A DNA stretch of 64,000 nucleotides from Claveliimonas acetigenes (GTDB taxonomy: Bacteria; Bacillota; Clostridia; Lachnospirales; Lachnospiraceae), in the NCBI RefSeq assembly GCF_025567385.1, contig NZ_JAOQJU010000015.1, positions 5,397 through 69,396 on the forward strand, in the 5' to 3' direction. A program made the position numbers and the translations under genes. The stretch's first letter is position 1, and every line of letters begins with the position of its first letter. Below are positions 8,374-16,887 of this stretch, in pieces. The notes beneath the pieces were generated by a model. The model had not been told where the DNA came from and ran no database searches. It worked only from the letters and a program-made list of their open reading frames with translations.

Positions 8374-9243
8374 ATGATGTGGTTATTTTATGCGGTGGGT
8401 TCATCCTTTTTTGCAGGGATAACAGCAATTCTTGCGAAATGTGGAATAAAAAAGACAGATTCTAATGTGGCGACGGCGATACGAACGGTTATTGTACTGT
8501 TGTTTTCGTGGCTGATGGTGATGGTTACGGGAACGGCGGGAGAAATCAGGCAAATTGACAGCAGAACGCTCTTGTTTCTTGTGCTGTCGGGACTGGCGAC
8601 AGGGGCATCGTGGCTGTGTTATTTTCATGCGCTGCAAAAAGGGGATATTAACAAAGTGGTGCCAATTGATAAATCCAGTACGGTACTGACGATTCTGCTG
8701 GCGCTTATCTTTCTTCAGGAAGGACTTTCTGGAATAAAAATTGTATCAGTTGTATTGATTGGCATTGGCACACTGCTTATGATTGATAAGAAGGATACGA
8801 AAGCAGACGTACAGAAACAAAGCGGCGGCTGGCTGGTTTATGCGGTCCTATCTGCGGTATTTGCAAGCCTGACTGCTATTTTAGGTAAGATTGGAATTAC
8901 AGGAATTGACTCGAATCTCGGGACGGCAATTCGGACAACTGTTGTGCTGGTTATGGCATGGCTGATGGTATTTTTTACAGGAAAGCAGGGAGAAATTAAG
9001 AAGATAGAGAAAAAAGAACTGGCCTTTATCTGTCTGTCCGGTCTGGCAACGGGGGCATCGTGGCTGTGCTATTACCGGGCGCTGCAGGATGGTCCGGCGA
9101 GTGTGGTCGTTCCCATTGATAAATTGAGTATGCTGGTTACGATAGCTTTTTCCTGGATTGTATTTCATGAGAAATTGACAAAAAAGGCAGCGGTGGGAGT
9201 TGTGTTGATTACGGTAGGAACTGTCCTGCTGGCAGTCGTTTAA
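8374..9243 (+). CDS. EamA-family drug/metabolite transporter (DMT), two-repeat type
   Basis: The 289-residue inner-membrane exporter-like protein has ten predicted helices made of two EamA repeats. The repeats are very alike here: residues near 7-100 (AGITAILAKCGI ... TAIRTVIVLLFSWLMV ... LSGLATGASWLCYF) closely match residues near 155-250 (ASLTAILGKIGI ... TAIRTTVVLVMAWLMV ... LSGLATGASWLCYY), pointing to a recent or tightly constrained duplication. ATG 8374, preceded by GGAAGG, is chosen; a GTG at 8320 would overlap the activase gene. Substrate unknown; members export amino acids, nucleosides or drugs. Confidence 0.85.
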   Translation: MMWLFYAVGSSFFAGITAILAKCGIKKTDSNVATAIRTVIVLLFSWLMVMVTGTAGEIRQIDSRTLLFLVLSGLATGASWLCYFHALQKGDINKVVPIDKSSTVLTILLALIFLQEGLSGIKIVSVVLIGIGTLLMIDKKDTKADVQKQSGGWLVYAVLSAVFASLTAILGKIGITGIDSNLGTAIRTTVVLVMAWLMVFFTGKQGEIKKIEKKELAFICLSGLATGASWLCYYRALQDGPASVVVPIDKLSMLVTIAFSWIVFHEKLTKKAAVGVVLITVGTVLLAVV

Positions 9244-9297
9244 ACCGTCCGGCTCTGGGCAGAATAAGCACAATTTTGAATAAACACCATATAACAC

Positions 9298-9330
9298 TTG
9301 ACAACAGTTATAAACTGTTATACACTGTTT
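9298..9330 (+). promoter_or_regulatory. Promoter with embedded GntR/YtrA-type operator
   Basis: TTGACA (9298-9303) and a -10 of TACACT (9321-9326, 17-bp spacer) enclose the inverted repeat ACAGTT-ATA-AACTGT (9304-9318), followed by a further ACTGTT half site (9324-9329). An operator filling the -35/-10 spacer is typical of autoregulation by the YtrA-type GntR encoded next. Confidence 0.65.
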
Positions 9331-9357
9331 GCAAAGGGAAAGGAGAATGTGCCGGAT

Positions 9358-9729
9358 ATGAAAATTATAATCAACACATCTTTGATGATTCCTATCTATG
9401 AGCAGATTGCAGACCAGATTAAACGGCTCATTCGTAATGGGGAACTGAAGGAAAATGATAGTCTTCCGTCGGTACGTGCTCTGTCTAAAGAGCTGAAGAT
9501 AAGCGCCCTGACTGTGAAGAAGGCATATGACAGTCTGGAAAGCGAAGGCTTTACGGTGACGGTTCATGGAAAAGGAACCTATGTGACCGCAGCAAATATG
9601 GAACTTCTCCTGGAAGAACAGAAAAAGGAGCTGGAGGCAGAGCTGGAGCAGGCGGTTCAAAAGGGCAGAAGCTGCGGGATCAGCGATGAAGAGATAAGAA
9701 GTTTGCTCGAACTGATTTTGGAGGGATGA
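9358..9729 (+). CDS. GntR-family regulator, YtrA subfamily
   Basis: This 123-residue protein is a short GntR repressor of the YtrA type: a winged helix (residues 12-75, IYEQIADQIKRLI ... SVRALSKELKISALTVKKAYDSLESEGF, wing GKGTYV) plus a brief helical dimerisation tail instead of an effector domain. ATG 9358, behind AAAGGAG, is used. It opens an operon with an ABC ATPase (4 bp downstream) and permease, the usual YtrA arrangement in which the regulator represses its own transporter, often until cell-wall-active antibiotics are present. The dyad in its promoter is the probable binding site. Confidence 0.88.
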   Translation: MKIIINTSLMIPIYEQIADQIKRLIRNGELKENDSLPSVRALSKELKISALTVKKAYDSLESEGFTVTVHGKGTYVTAANMELLLEEQKKELEAELEQAVQKGRSCGISDEEIRSLLELILEG

Positions 9730-9733
9730 GAAT

Positions 9734-10585
9734 ATGTTAAAGATAGAACATTTAAAAAAGAATTATGATACATTTTCTCTGGATTGTTCTTTGGAACTCC
9801 GGCCGGGGTATGTGACTGGTTTGATTGGGCAGAACGGGGCAGGAAAGAGCACCACGTTCAAGGCGGTGTTGGGACTGATTGCGATAGATGGTGGCACGAT
9901 TACCATATTGGGAAAAGACATCAGGGAATTTACTGCGAAGGACAGGGAAAAGCTGGGGGTTGTGTTATCCGATTCGGGGTTCAGCGGATACCTGCGGATA
10001 AAAGATTTGATTCCCATCCTGGAAAATCTGTATGAAAAGTTTGACAAAACATTTTTCGTGGAGCAGGCAGAGCGGTTCCGGCTTCCGCCTGATAAACAGA
10101 TAAAGGATTTCTCGACGGGCATGAAAGCCAAGCTTAAATTGTTGGCGGCTATTTCCCACGATGCAAAATTATTGATTTTGGATGAGCCGACAGCGGGGCT
10201 GGATGTAATTGCGAGAGATGAGCTGCTGGAGTTGCTGAGGGAATTTATGGAACAGGATGAAGAGCGTTCGGTTTTGATTAGCTCCCACATTTCCGGTGAT
10301 CTGGAATCTTTATGCGACGACCTCTATATGATACAAGATGGGAAAATTGTTTTGCACGAGGATACCGATGTTCTGCTAAGTGAGTATGCACTGCTGAAGG
10401 TGGATGAAGAACAGTATGAGAAATTGGATAAACAGTACATCCTTCGTGTGAAAAAAGAAACATACGGGTATAGCTGCCTGACAAATCAGAAGCAGTTTTA
10501 TATAGAAAATTTCCCGAAGATTGCGATTGAAAAAGGAACGGTTGACGAAGTAATCAGCTTGATGGTAAGGGGGAATGAAGAGTGA
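9734..10585 (+). CDS. ABC transporter ATP-binding protein (YtrB-like)
   Basis: The 283-residue nucleotide-binding subunit has Walker A GQNGAGKST, a signature variant FSTGMKAKLKLL, Walker B LLILDEPTAGLD and H-loop SSHI. A C-terminal extension of about 60 residues is typical of ABC-2 exporters. It follows the GntR gene by 4 bp and overlaps the permease gene (GTGA), so all three are one transcription unit. It probably powers export of a cell-envelope-active compound; substrate not predictable. Confidence 0.9.
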   Translation: MLKIEHLKKNYDTFSLDCSLELRPGYVTGLIGQNGAGKSTTFKAVLGLIAIDGGTITILGKDIREFTAKDREKLGVVLSDSGFSGYLRIKDLIPILENLYEKFDKTFFVEQAERFRLPPDKQIKDFSTGMKAKLKLLAAISHDAKLLILDEPTAGLDVIARDELLELLREFMEQDEERSVLISSHISGDLESLCDDLYMIQDGKIVLHEDTDVLLSEYALLKVDEEQYEKLDKQYILRVKKETYGYSCLTNQKQFYIENFPKIAIEKGTVDEVISLMVRGNEE

Positions 10586-11238
10586 AAGGACTTTTGATTA
10601 AAGATTTTAAACTGATGATGATGCAGAAAAATTTCTTCGCCATGATAGTCGTGATTGCTGTCGTTATGACGGTATTTACGGATGACATAGCATTTCCATT
10701 AGGATTTTTGACCTTTGTGGTATCTATGTTTACCCTAAGTACCATCAGTTATGATGAATTTGACAATGGTAATGCGTTTTTATTCTCACTGCCTGTCAGC
10801 CGTTCCGGCTATGTCGTTGAAAAATACTGCCTTGCGCTGCTTCTGGGAGGAGGAGCCTGGATTTTCGCAACTGTCCTGGCAATGGGAGCTGTGATAATCA
10901 GAAAAATCATGCCTGCCGGGGATTTAGTGGTGATTGCGCTGTTCATTCTGCCTGTTATGCTGATGATGCAGGCCGTTATGCTTCCGATTCAGCTTAAATT
11001 CGGTGGAGAGAAGGGACGTATTGCACTTATCGGAGCGAGCGGATTGGCTGTGGGGCTTGCCGCCATTATTGTAAAAGGGGCAGAGACAGTCTTACACATT
11101 GACCTGGTAAAGGGATTTGCCCATCTGCAGACTGTAAGTGTGAGAGTGCTTATTCTGAGTGTGGCTGCTGTGGCTGTTGTTTTGTTGCTGGCTTCAATGA
11201 AGATTAGTATTGCGGTTGTGAAGAAGAAAGAGTTTTAG
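10582..11238 (+). CDS. ABC-2 type permease subunit
   Basis: This 218-residue protein has six hydrophobic segments and the ABC-2 membrane-protein pattern (KDFKLMMMQKNFFAMIVVIAVVM at the start, SYDEFDNGNAFLFSLPVSRSGYVVEKY after the second helix). The GTG start overlaps the ATPase stop by 4 nt. It is the membrane partner of the ATPase at 9734. Confidence 0.85.
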   Translation: MKGLLIKDFKLMMMQKNFFAMIVVIAVVMTVFTDDIAFPLGFLTFVVSMFTLSTISYDEFDNGNAFLFSLPVSRSGYVVEKYCLALLLGGGAWIFATVLAMGAVIIRKIMPAGDLVVIALFILPVMLMMQAVMLPIQLKFGGEKGRIALIGASGLAVGLAAIIVKGAETVLHIDLVKGFAHLQTVSVRVLILSVAAVAVVLLLASMKISIAVVKKKEF

Positions 11239-11245
11239 AGATAAT

Positions 11246-11749
11246 ATGAACGGAAAATATCAACATATCAGACACGAATTTGAACCTGTTTACGACAGCA
11301 GTTCCCGCATTTTGATTCTTGGGACGCTGCCGTCAGTTAAGTCCAGGGAACAGCAATTTTATTACGGGCATCCCCAGAACCGCTTCTGGAAGGTTCTGGG
11401 GAATCTTTGCGGTTTGGAGAAGATGCCGGAGACGATTTCAGAGAAAAAAGAATTTCTGTTGCAGTACCATATCGCCGTGTGGGACGTGATTGCAGAGTGC
11501 GATATTATCGGTTCCAGTGACAGCTCCATTAAAAATGTAGTGGCGGCCGATCTTACAAGAATTCTTGAGGAAGCGCCGATTCGGCGCATTTACGCAAACG
11601 GGGGGAAGGCATGGCAGTTGTATATGAAATATAGTTATGAGATGACAGGAAGGGAGATTGTGAAGCTCCCTTCCACCAGTCCGGCGAATGCGGCGTTTCA
11701 GATGGATAGACTTTTGGCTGCCTGGAAAGAGTTAAAATTGTTCATTTAA
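11246..11749 (+). CDS. DNA-deoxyinosine glycosylase (uracil-DNA glycosylase superfamily, family 6)
   Basis: The 167-residue enzyme removes deaminated bases, mainly hypoxanthine, from DNA. The diagnostic active-site block GTLPSVKSREQQFYYGHPQ followed by NRFW lies at residues 29-52. Near the C-terminus LPSTSPANAAF fits the family's second motif. Length and motif order match family 6 (HDG). It begins 7 bp after the ABC permease gene with a weak ribosome site and converges with the GH18 gene, overlapping its end by 18 bp. Confidence 0.88.
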   Translation: MNGKYQHIRHEFEPVYDSSSRILILGTLPSVKSREQQFYYGHPQNRFWKVLGNLCGLEKMPETISEKKEFLLQYHIAVWDVIAECDIIGSSDSSIKNVVAADLTRILEEAPIRRIYANGGKAWQLYMKYSYEMTGREIVKLPSTSPANAAFQMDRLLAAWKELKLFI

Positions 11750-12862
11750 TAAAAGCCAGTTGGCTCTCCACCAGCGCATGATCTGCCAGTAGTCGGCGCC
11801 GGAGAGCCCATATTCTTTTATAAGATTAAATTTTGCCAGTACACTTCTTACATCTTCAAACCATACTTCGTGTTCCATTCCATTATTTATATAACGAAAA
11901 TAAGGGGACATAGCAGTCTCGTCGAATTGAATGACGGCGTTATGATTTACCGCAATGCGCACGGCTTCTACATTGCCGATGGTGGCTGCCACAGTGACGC
12001 CCCGCTCAAAGGGCAGCGGCCAGTCATAACCATAGTTGGGAATGCCCAGATGAATCTTTTCAGGTGGAATCTCTGTAACCGCGTATTCTACGACCCTCCG
12101 TACCATATTTAAAGGTGCCACTGCCATGTTGGGACCATATTTGTATCCCCACTCGTAGGTCATAAGAAGAACAGAATCTGCCGCTGCACCCAGTGCGGCA
12201 TAATCCTTTCCTTCATAGAGAAGGCCCGGCTGATTGGCAGAGGTTTTGGGGGCGAGCGCCACGGAGGTGGTATAGCCGTAAGGACGCAGCGTTTCCGCCA
12301 GGTCATTTACGAATGCGGTAAATGCATCCCGGTCCTCCGCCTTGATATATTCAAAATCCACATCCACCCCGGAAAAGTTTTTGGCCTGTATCGTACTTAG
12401 AAGCTGGCTGATTAAATTCTGTTTGTAGGAAGCGTTATTTATAACGGAAGTAATCAGGTTGTTGTTGAACTGGCCGGAAGCATCCAGTGGCGTCAGCGTG
12501 AGGATGGGACGGACATTCTGGGACAGGGAGCTTTGAATCATCCAGTAGTCGTCCAGAGGAGGGGATAGAAGCTCGCCCTCAGAGGTAAATCCGTAGGAGA
12601 AGATGAAAAGCTCTGTCAGGAAGGGCAGCGTCTGTTCAAGAACCCAGGGGCTGATGTAGGTGTAAGCGTAGCCACCGGCTCGAATCTGTGGTTTGGAAGA
12701 AAAGTCTTCTTCATCGGGGAACAAAATCAGGAGCGCCTGGCCAACAACAAGTTCATAAGGGTACACCAGTTGATTGTTGTAAATGATGGAATCGGCAGAC
12801 ACGCCATAATCAGCGGCGATGCGGTCAATATTATCTCCGAGAGATACAACATAAATATCCAT
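11732..12862 (-). CDS. LysM plus glycoside hydrolase family 18 protein (SleL/YaaH-like)
   Basis: From ATG 12862 the product is 376 residues. Residues 1-48 are a LysM peptidoglycan-binding repeat (IYVVSLGDNIDRIAADYGVS). The remainder is a GH18 barrel with the catalytic DxxDxD-E motif seen as FSGVDVDFEYI, then LMTYEWGYKYGP and the terminal GADYWQIMRWW. This is the layout of spore cortex-lytic N-acetylglucosaminidases such as SleL/YaaH, which hydrolyse cortical fragments during germination. No signal peptide is visible, as in YaaH. A longer in-frame extension to 13120 would overlap the Rrf2 gene and is rejected. Confidence 0.88.
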   Translation of the reverse strand: MDIYVVSLGDNIDRIAADYGVSADSIIYNNQLVYPYELVVGQALLILFPDEEDFSSKPQIRAGGYAYTYISPWVLEQTLPFLTELFIFSYGFTSEGELLSPPLDDYWMIQSSLSQNVRPILTLTPLDASGQFNNNLITSVINNASYKQNLISQLLSTIQAKNFSGVDVDFEYIKAEDRDAFTAFVNDLAETLRPYGYTTSVALAPKTSANQPGLLYEGKDYAALGAAADSVLLMTYEWGYKYGPNMAVAPLNMVRRVVEYAVTEIPPEKIHLGIPNYGYDWPLPFERGVTVAATIGNVEAVRIAVNHNAVIQFDETAMSPYFRYINNGMEHEVWFEDVRSVLAKFNLIKEYGLSGADYWQIMRWWRANWLLLNEQF

Positions 12863-13079
12863 AGAAAGATCCTGATAATCGTTTCGTTTAATATATGAAC
12901 TGATGGCGCATAAAATGCGCTTTATGTCGAGTAAACAAAAATCCCGGTGTATGAAAACCCATATGGATAAAAAAGTAGAAAAAGTCAAAGGAACTGTGCT
13001 ATACTGTTTTAACAGGCAAAAGATGTTAAGGTCAAAAGACGCATCCAAATAAGTTATTGTAGTATGAAAGGGAAAAGGT

Positions 13080-13490
13080 ATGAAATTTTCTACGAAAGGC
13101 AGGTACGCCCTTAGAATCATGGCAGATCTGGCGATTCATGATAATGGGGAATATATTCGGCTGAAGGATATTGCTGAGAGGCAGTCGATTACACTGAAAT
13201 ACATGGAGCAGATCATGCCCCTGCTTACGAGGGCGGGCTATGTGAGGAGTTACAGAGGAAATAACGGAGGTTATATGTTGGCGCGGAAGCCCCGGGAATA
13301 TACGGTGGGGGAGATTTTGCGCACGACAGAAGGCAGTCTGGCGCCGATTCCCTGTATTGAAGAGCAGCCGAATCAGTGCCCCAGGAAAGAGTATTGCACG
13401 ACTCTTTCTTTCTGGGAAGGATTGGGAAAACTGATAGACGAGTATGTGGACGGTGTTACATTGGCTGACTTGATTGAAAAGAAAAATTAA
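13080..13490 (+). CDS. Rrf2-family transcriptional regulator (CymR-like position)
   Basis: This 136-residue winged-helix protein starts with the Rrf2 hallmark MKFSTKGRYALRIMADLA, with recognition helix region ITLKYMEQIMPLLTRAG and wing GNNGGYMLAR. Three cysteines (CIEEQPNQCPRKEYC, residues 99-113) could hold an Fe-S cluster as in IscR-type members. It sits directly upstream of cysK, whose promoter carries inverted CCTAT/ATAGG repeats, so it is a good candidate repressor of cysteine synthesis like CymR. An extended -10 (TGCTATACT, 12997-13005) precedes it. Confidence 0.9.
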   Translation: MKFSTKGRYALRIMADLAIHDNGEYIRLKDIAERQSITLKYMEQIMPLLTRAGYVRSYRGNNGGYMLARKPREYTVGEILRTTEGSLAPIPCIEEQPNQCPRKEYCTTLSFWEGLGKLIDEYVDGVTLADLIEKKN

Positions 13491-13494
13491 AATT

Positions 13495-13528
13495 CCCTAT
13501 TGACAGATAGGAAAAGTAGGGATATAAT
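13495..13528 (+). promoter_or_regulatory. cysK promoter with overlapping inverted repeats
   Basis: TTGACA (13500-13505), exactly 17 bp and TATAAT (13523-13528) make a consensus promoter. CCTAT (13496-13500) and ATAGG (13507-13511) flank the -35, and CCCTA (13495-13499) also pairs with TAGGG (13517-13521). Repression by one of the flanking Rrf2 proteins is inferred. Confidence 0.75.
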
Positions 13529-13578
13529 GCGATTATATTCATACAAAACATATCGAAATGGTAGGAAAGGAGAACGGA

Positions 13579-14511
13579 ATGGCTGCTATTTATAGAGGAA
13601 CACTTGGTTTAATTGGAAACACACCTCTGGTGGAGATAACGAATGTGGAGAAGGAATACGATTTGGAGGCAACTCTGCTTGTGAAGCTGGAGTATTTTAA
13701 TCCGGCGGGAAGCGTGAAGGACAGAATTGCAAAGGCGATGATTGATGATGCAGAGGAAAAGGGAATCCTAAAAGAAGGTTCTGTTATCATTGAGCCGACG
13801 TCAGGTAATACCGGAATCGGGCTTGCGGCGATTGCAGCAGCAAAGGGATATCGTATTATTCTCACAATGCCGGAGACTATGAGCGTGGAGAGAAGAAATA
13901 TCCTGAAAGCATATGGAGCGGAGTTAGTTCTGACAGAGGGAGCAAAAGGAATGAAGGGCGCCATTGCCAGGGCAGAAGAGTTGGCGCAGGAGATTCCGGG
14001 AAGTTTTATTCCGGGACAGTTTGTGAACCCGGCGAACCCAGCAGTCCACAGGAATACAACTGGTCCGGAGATTTGGAAAGATACGGATGGAAAGATTGAT
14101 ATTTTTGTAGCGGGAGTAGGAACCGGAGGAACACTGACCGGGGTCGGTGAGTATTTGAAGTCCCAGAAGCCAGACGTAAAAATCGTGGCAGTAGAGCCTG
14201 CTGATTCTCCGGTTTTGTCAGAAGGAAAAGGAGGTCCCCACAAGATTCAGGGCATTGGAGCGGGATTCGTGCCGGAGGTATTGAATACGAAGATTTACGA
14301 TGAAATCATCAAAGTGGAGAATGAGGATGCATTTGCAACAGGAAAAATCCTTGCAAGGAAAGAGGGCGTACTGACAGGAATTTCTTCGGGAGCTGCTCTG
14401 TATGCGGCGATTGAGCTGGCGAAACGGCCTGAGAATAAAGGAAAAACGATTGTGGCGTTACTTCCGGATACCGGGGACAGATATTATTCCACCCCGCTTT
14501 TTACGGAGTAA
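13579..14511 (+). CDS. cysK: Cysteine synthase A (O-acetylserine sulfhydrylase)
   Basis: The 310-residue PLP enzyme makes L-cysteine from O-acetylserine and sulfide in the cytoplasm. The PLP lysine lies in NPAGSVKDRI (K47), the acetylserine-binding loop is EPTSGNTGIG (72-81), the phosphate loop GVGTGGTLTGVG and the late TGISSGAALYAA are all present, and the length is standard. ATG 13579, directly behind AAAGGAG, is preferred to ATG 13558. It lies between two Rrf2 genes with the O-acetylhomoserine sulfhydrylase downstream, forming a sulfur-assimilation cluster. Confidence 0.95.
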   Translation: MAAIYRGTLGLIGNTPLVEITNVEKEYDLEATLLVKLEYFNPAGSVKDRIAKAMIDDAEEKGILKEGSVIIEPTSGNTGIGLAAIAAAKGYRIILTMPETMSVERRNILKAYGAELVLTEGAKGMKGAIARAEELAQEIPGSFIPGQFVNPANPAVHRNTTGPEIWKDTDGKIDIFVAGVGTGGTLTGVGEYLKSQKPDVKIVAVEPADSPVLSEGKGGPHKIQGIGAGFVPEVLNTKIYDEIIKVENEDAFATGKILARKEGVLTGISSGAALYAAIELAKRPENKGKTIVALLPDTGDRYYSTPLFTE

Positions 14512-14607
14512 GCGGCCATCTATAGGGAATGTGTCCGAAGGGAATAAAAGTAATAGTTTTAGAGCAACAAGTTGACAGCACAGTAGAAAGAACAAGGAGT
14601 TTACGTT

Positions 14608-15921
14608 ATGGGAGAAAAAATTGCAAGAGAAAATAGAAAATTTAAATTCGAAACATTACAGTTGCATGTAGGACAGGAAACGCCGGATCCGGTGACAGAT
14701 GCGAGAGCGGTTCCGATCTATCAGACGTCATCTTATGTGTTCCGCAATAGCGACCATGCGGCGGCACGTTTCGGACTGGCGGATGCCGGTAATATTTACG
14801 GACGGCTCACCAATCCGACGGAGGATGTATTTGAAAAGAGAATTGCAGCCCTGGAGGGCGGCGTCGCGGCTCTTGCAGTGGCGTCCGGGGCAGCGGCAAT
14901 TTCTTATACCATTGAAAATCTGGCTCAGAACGGCGATCATATTGTATCCGCGAAAAATATTTATGGCGGTTCCTATAATTTGCTGGCACACACCCTTCCC
15001 CAATATGGTATTCAGACTACATTTGTAGACATTTTTAATTATGACCAAGTTGAGGCGGCGATTCAGGATAATACAAAAGCCATTTTTATAGAGACATTGG
15101 GCAACCCGAATTCCGATGTGGTAGACATTGAGGCAGTGGCAAATCTTGCACATAAGCATAAAATTCCGCTGGTTGTAGATAATACCTTTGCGACGCCGTA
15201 TCTGGTGCGTCCCATCGAGTATGGCGCTGACATTGTGGTACACTCAGCGACCAAATTCATCGGCGGACACGGAACGACGATTGGCGGCGTCATTATAGAC
15301 AGCGGAAAATTTGACTGGGAGGCATCTGGAAAATTTGCATCGCTGACAGATCCGAATCCCAGTTATCATGGAGTAAGCTTTACAAAGGCAGTAGGCGCGG
15401 CGGCATTTGTTACGAAGATTCGTGCGATTCTTCTCAGGGACACAGGCGCAACTCTTTCACCGTTTCATGCATTTTTCTTCCTGCAGGGGCTGGAAACACT
15501 GTCTCTCAGAGTAGAACGGCATGTGGAAAATGCCCTGAAAGTGGTGGAGTATCTGAAAAACCATCCGCAGGTAGAGGCAGTACATCATCCATCAGTAACG
15601 GAGGACGAGAGTCAGAAAGCGCTGTATAAAAAATATTTCCCGAAGGGCGGCGGTTCTATTTTTACCTTTGAAATTAAAGGTGACGCCCAGAAAGCGAAGG
15701 ATTTTATTGACAATCTGGAGCTGTTCTCTCTTCTGGCAAATGTGGCGGATGTGAAATCGCTGGTAATCCACCCGGCTACCACTACCCATAGCCAGTGCAC
15801 GGAAGAAGAACTTTTAGATCAGGGAATTCGTCCAAATACCATCCGTCTGTCTATCGGAACAGAAAATATTGATGATATTATTCAGGATCTTGAAGAAGCA
15901 TTCAAGGCAGTACAGGAGTAA
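14608..15921 (+). CDS. O-acetylhomoserine sulfhydrylase (aminocarboxypropyltransferase)
   Basis: The 437-residue Cys/Met-metabolism PLP enzyme converts O-acetylhomoserine and sulfide (or methanethiol) to homocysteine (or methionine). Its length and the N-terminal FETLQLHVGQETPDPVTDAR favour the O-acetylhomoserine class over the shorter cystathionine synthases. The PLP lysine is K216 in VHSATKFIGGHG, with YGRLTNPT contributing the phosphate-binding tyrosine and arginine. ATG 14608 follows AAGGAG. It ends 9 bp before a second Rrf2 gene, so both are probably co-transcribed with cysK or from the short gap after it. Confidence 0.92.
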   Translation: MGEKIARENRKFKFETLQLHVGQETPDPVTDARAVPIYQTSSYVFRNSDHAAARFGLADAGNIYGRLTNPTEDVFEKRIAALEGGVAALAVASGAAAISYTIENLAQNGDHIVSAKNIYGGSYNLLAHTLPQYGIQTTFVDIFNYDQVEAAIQDNTKAIFIETLGNPNSDVVDIEAVANLAHKHKIPLVVDNTFATPYLVRPIEYGADIVVHSATKFIGGHGTTIGGVIIDSGKFDWEASGKFASLTDPNPSYHGVSFTKAVGAAAFVTKIRAILLRDTGATLSPFHAFFFLQGLETLSLRVERHVENALKVVEYLKNHPQVEAVHHPSVTEDESQKALYKKYFPKGGGSIFTFEIKGDAQKAKDFIDNLELFSLLANVADVKSLVIHPATTTHSQCTEEELLDQGIRPNTIRLSIGTENIDDIIQDLEEAFKAVQE

Positions 15922-15930
15922 GATATAGGT

Positions 15931-16377
15931 ATGAAAATCTCAAAGAAATGCAGATATGGCATCAGAGCTTTAATTGATTTGGCGGCAAATTCGGAAAATG
16001 AATATATGGTTCTGGGAAATATCGCAGAGCGAAACGGCATTTCTTCTCAGTATCTGGAGCAGGTGTTTGCGAGCCTGCGAAGGGCAGGTATTGTCAAGGG
16101 GAGTAAAGGCGCCCAGGGAGGATACCGGCTGAATGTTGTTCCGGGAGAACTTACTGTTTCGGAAATTCTTGAGGCGCTGGACGGGAGCTATCGGATAGAG
16201 GAGGAAGAGATTCCCGAAGATATTCATGGACGTGGGATTGCGCTTAGTATTCAGGAGCTGATTATTGACCGGCTTAACACGCAGATGGAACAGGTGTTAA
16301 AAAATGTTACGCTGGAAGATCTTCAGAAGAACTATCAGGATAGCAAACTATATAATCAGGATATGTATTATATTTAA
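15931..16377 (+). CDS. Second Rrf2-family regulator
   Basis: The 148-residue protein begins MKISKKCRYGIRALIDLAAN and has the Rrf2 winged helix (ISSQYLEQVFASLRRAGIV, wing GAQGGYRL). Unlike the first Rrf2 protein it lacks the cysteine triad, which makes a cluster-free CymR-type repressor (interacting with cysteine synthase) a reasonable alternative for this copy. It is the last gene of the sulfur cluster and is followed by two hairpins that should end transcription. Confidence 0.88.
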   Translation: MKISKKCRYGIRALIDLAANSENEYMVLGNIAERNGISSQYLEQVFASLRRAGIVKGSKGAQGGYRLNVVPGELTVSEILEALDGSYRIEEEEIPEDIHGRGIALSIQELIIDRLNTQMEQVLKNVTLEDLQKNYQDSKLYNQDMYYI

Positions 16378-16384
16378 AGGGATT

Positions 16385-16402
16385 GTCGGTTAATACCGAT
16401 TT
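16385..16402 (+). terminator. Short intrinsic terminator
   Basis: TCGGT-TAAT-ACCGA (about 16385-16398) followed by TTTTT forms a small terminator directly after the second Rrf2 gene. Confidence 0.5.
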
Positions 16403-16420
16403 TTACCCCCTGACGTGCAG

Positions 16421-16491
16421 GGAAGAGACATTCCTACAGAATTCGGACTTTTTAAGCACCGAATTCTTTCGCGGAATGTCTCTTCCTTTTT
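16421..16491 (+). terminator. Large terminator hairpin
   Basis: GGAAGAGACATTCC (16421-16434) pairs perfectly with GGAATGTCTCTTCC (16473-16486). Inside it CAGAATTCGG pairs with CCGAATTCT, and a U-tract (16487-16491) follows. This is a very stable intrinsic terminator closing the sulfur cluster. Confidence 0.8.
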
Positions 16492-16564
16492 GAACGGGTT
16501 ATGGGTCAACTTTTAAATGGGGATTTGGGTAAAAATAATGTTTACACGAACGGGGATTTGGGAT

Positions 16565-16738
16565 AAAATCTGTCCAATCGAAGTAAAATCCGGTAATTAT
16601 AGAAGTCATCGATCACTGGATGTATTTACTGATAAATTCAGTAGTCGTATAAAAGAAAAATATGTTGTTCATACAAAAGACTATAAGTGGGAAAACGGTA
16701 TTCATTATATTCCAGTATATATGGTACCATTTTTGTAA
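16565..16738 (+). pseudogene. 3' remnant of a DUF4143-type AAA ATPase
   Basis: Only about 57 C-terminal codons remain. The sequence KICPIEVKSGNYRSHRSLDV, followed by a KEKYVVHTKDYK stretch and the terminal YIPVYMVPFL, matches the end of the PD-(D/E)XK-like DUF4143 domain of AAA_14 ATPases, including the EVKSG nuclease-like motif. No ATPase part is found upstream, where the terminator of the sulfur cluster begins. It is a deletion remnant and probably not translated. Confidence 0.65.
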
Positions 16739-16887
16739 ACGATGAAGATAAACAAATGTGGCAGGAAAACAGCTTGCAGACAGCAGATGGGTAAAAAAGA
16801 AAATGACATTTGAGGATCTCTGTGTTAGAATGGAGATAATAAAAAAGGAACAGACGCTACATCTCATTGTTTGAAAGGATGAAAGTC

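Noticed and set aside
8881..9660. A 259-codon open frame on the minus strand
   Set aside because: It crosses the transporter and GntR genes and their regulatory gap, with Gln/Cys/His-rich nonsense sequence; it is a shadow frame.
12863..13120. Longer N-terminus for the GH18 protein
   Set aside because: The extension would run through the promoter and start of the Rrf2 gene and precedes the LysM domain with unrelated sequence.
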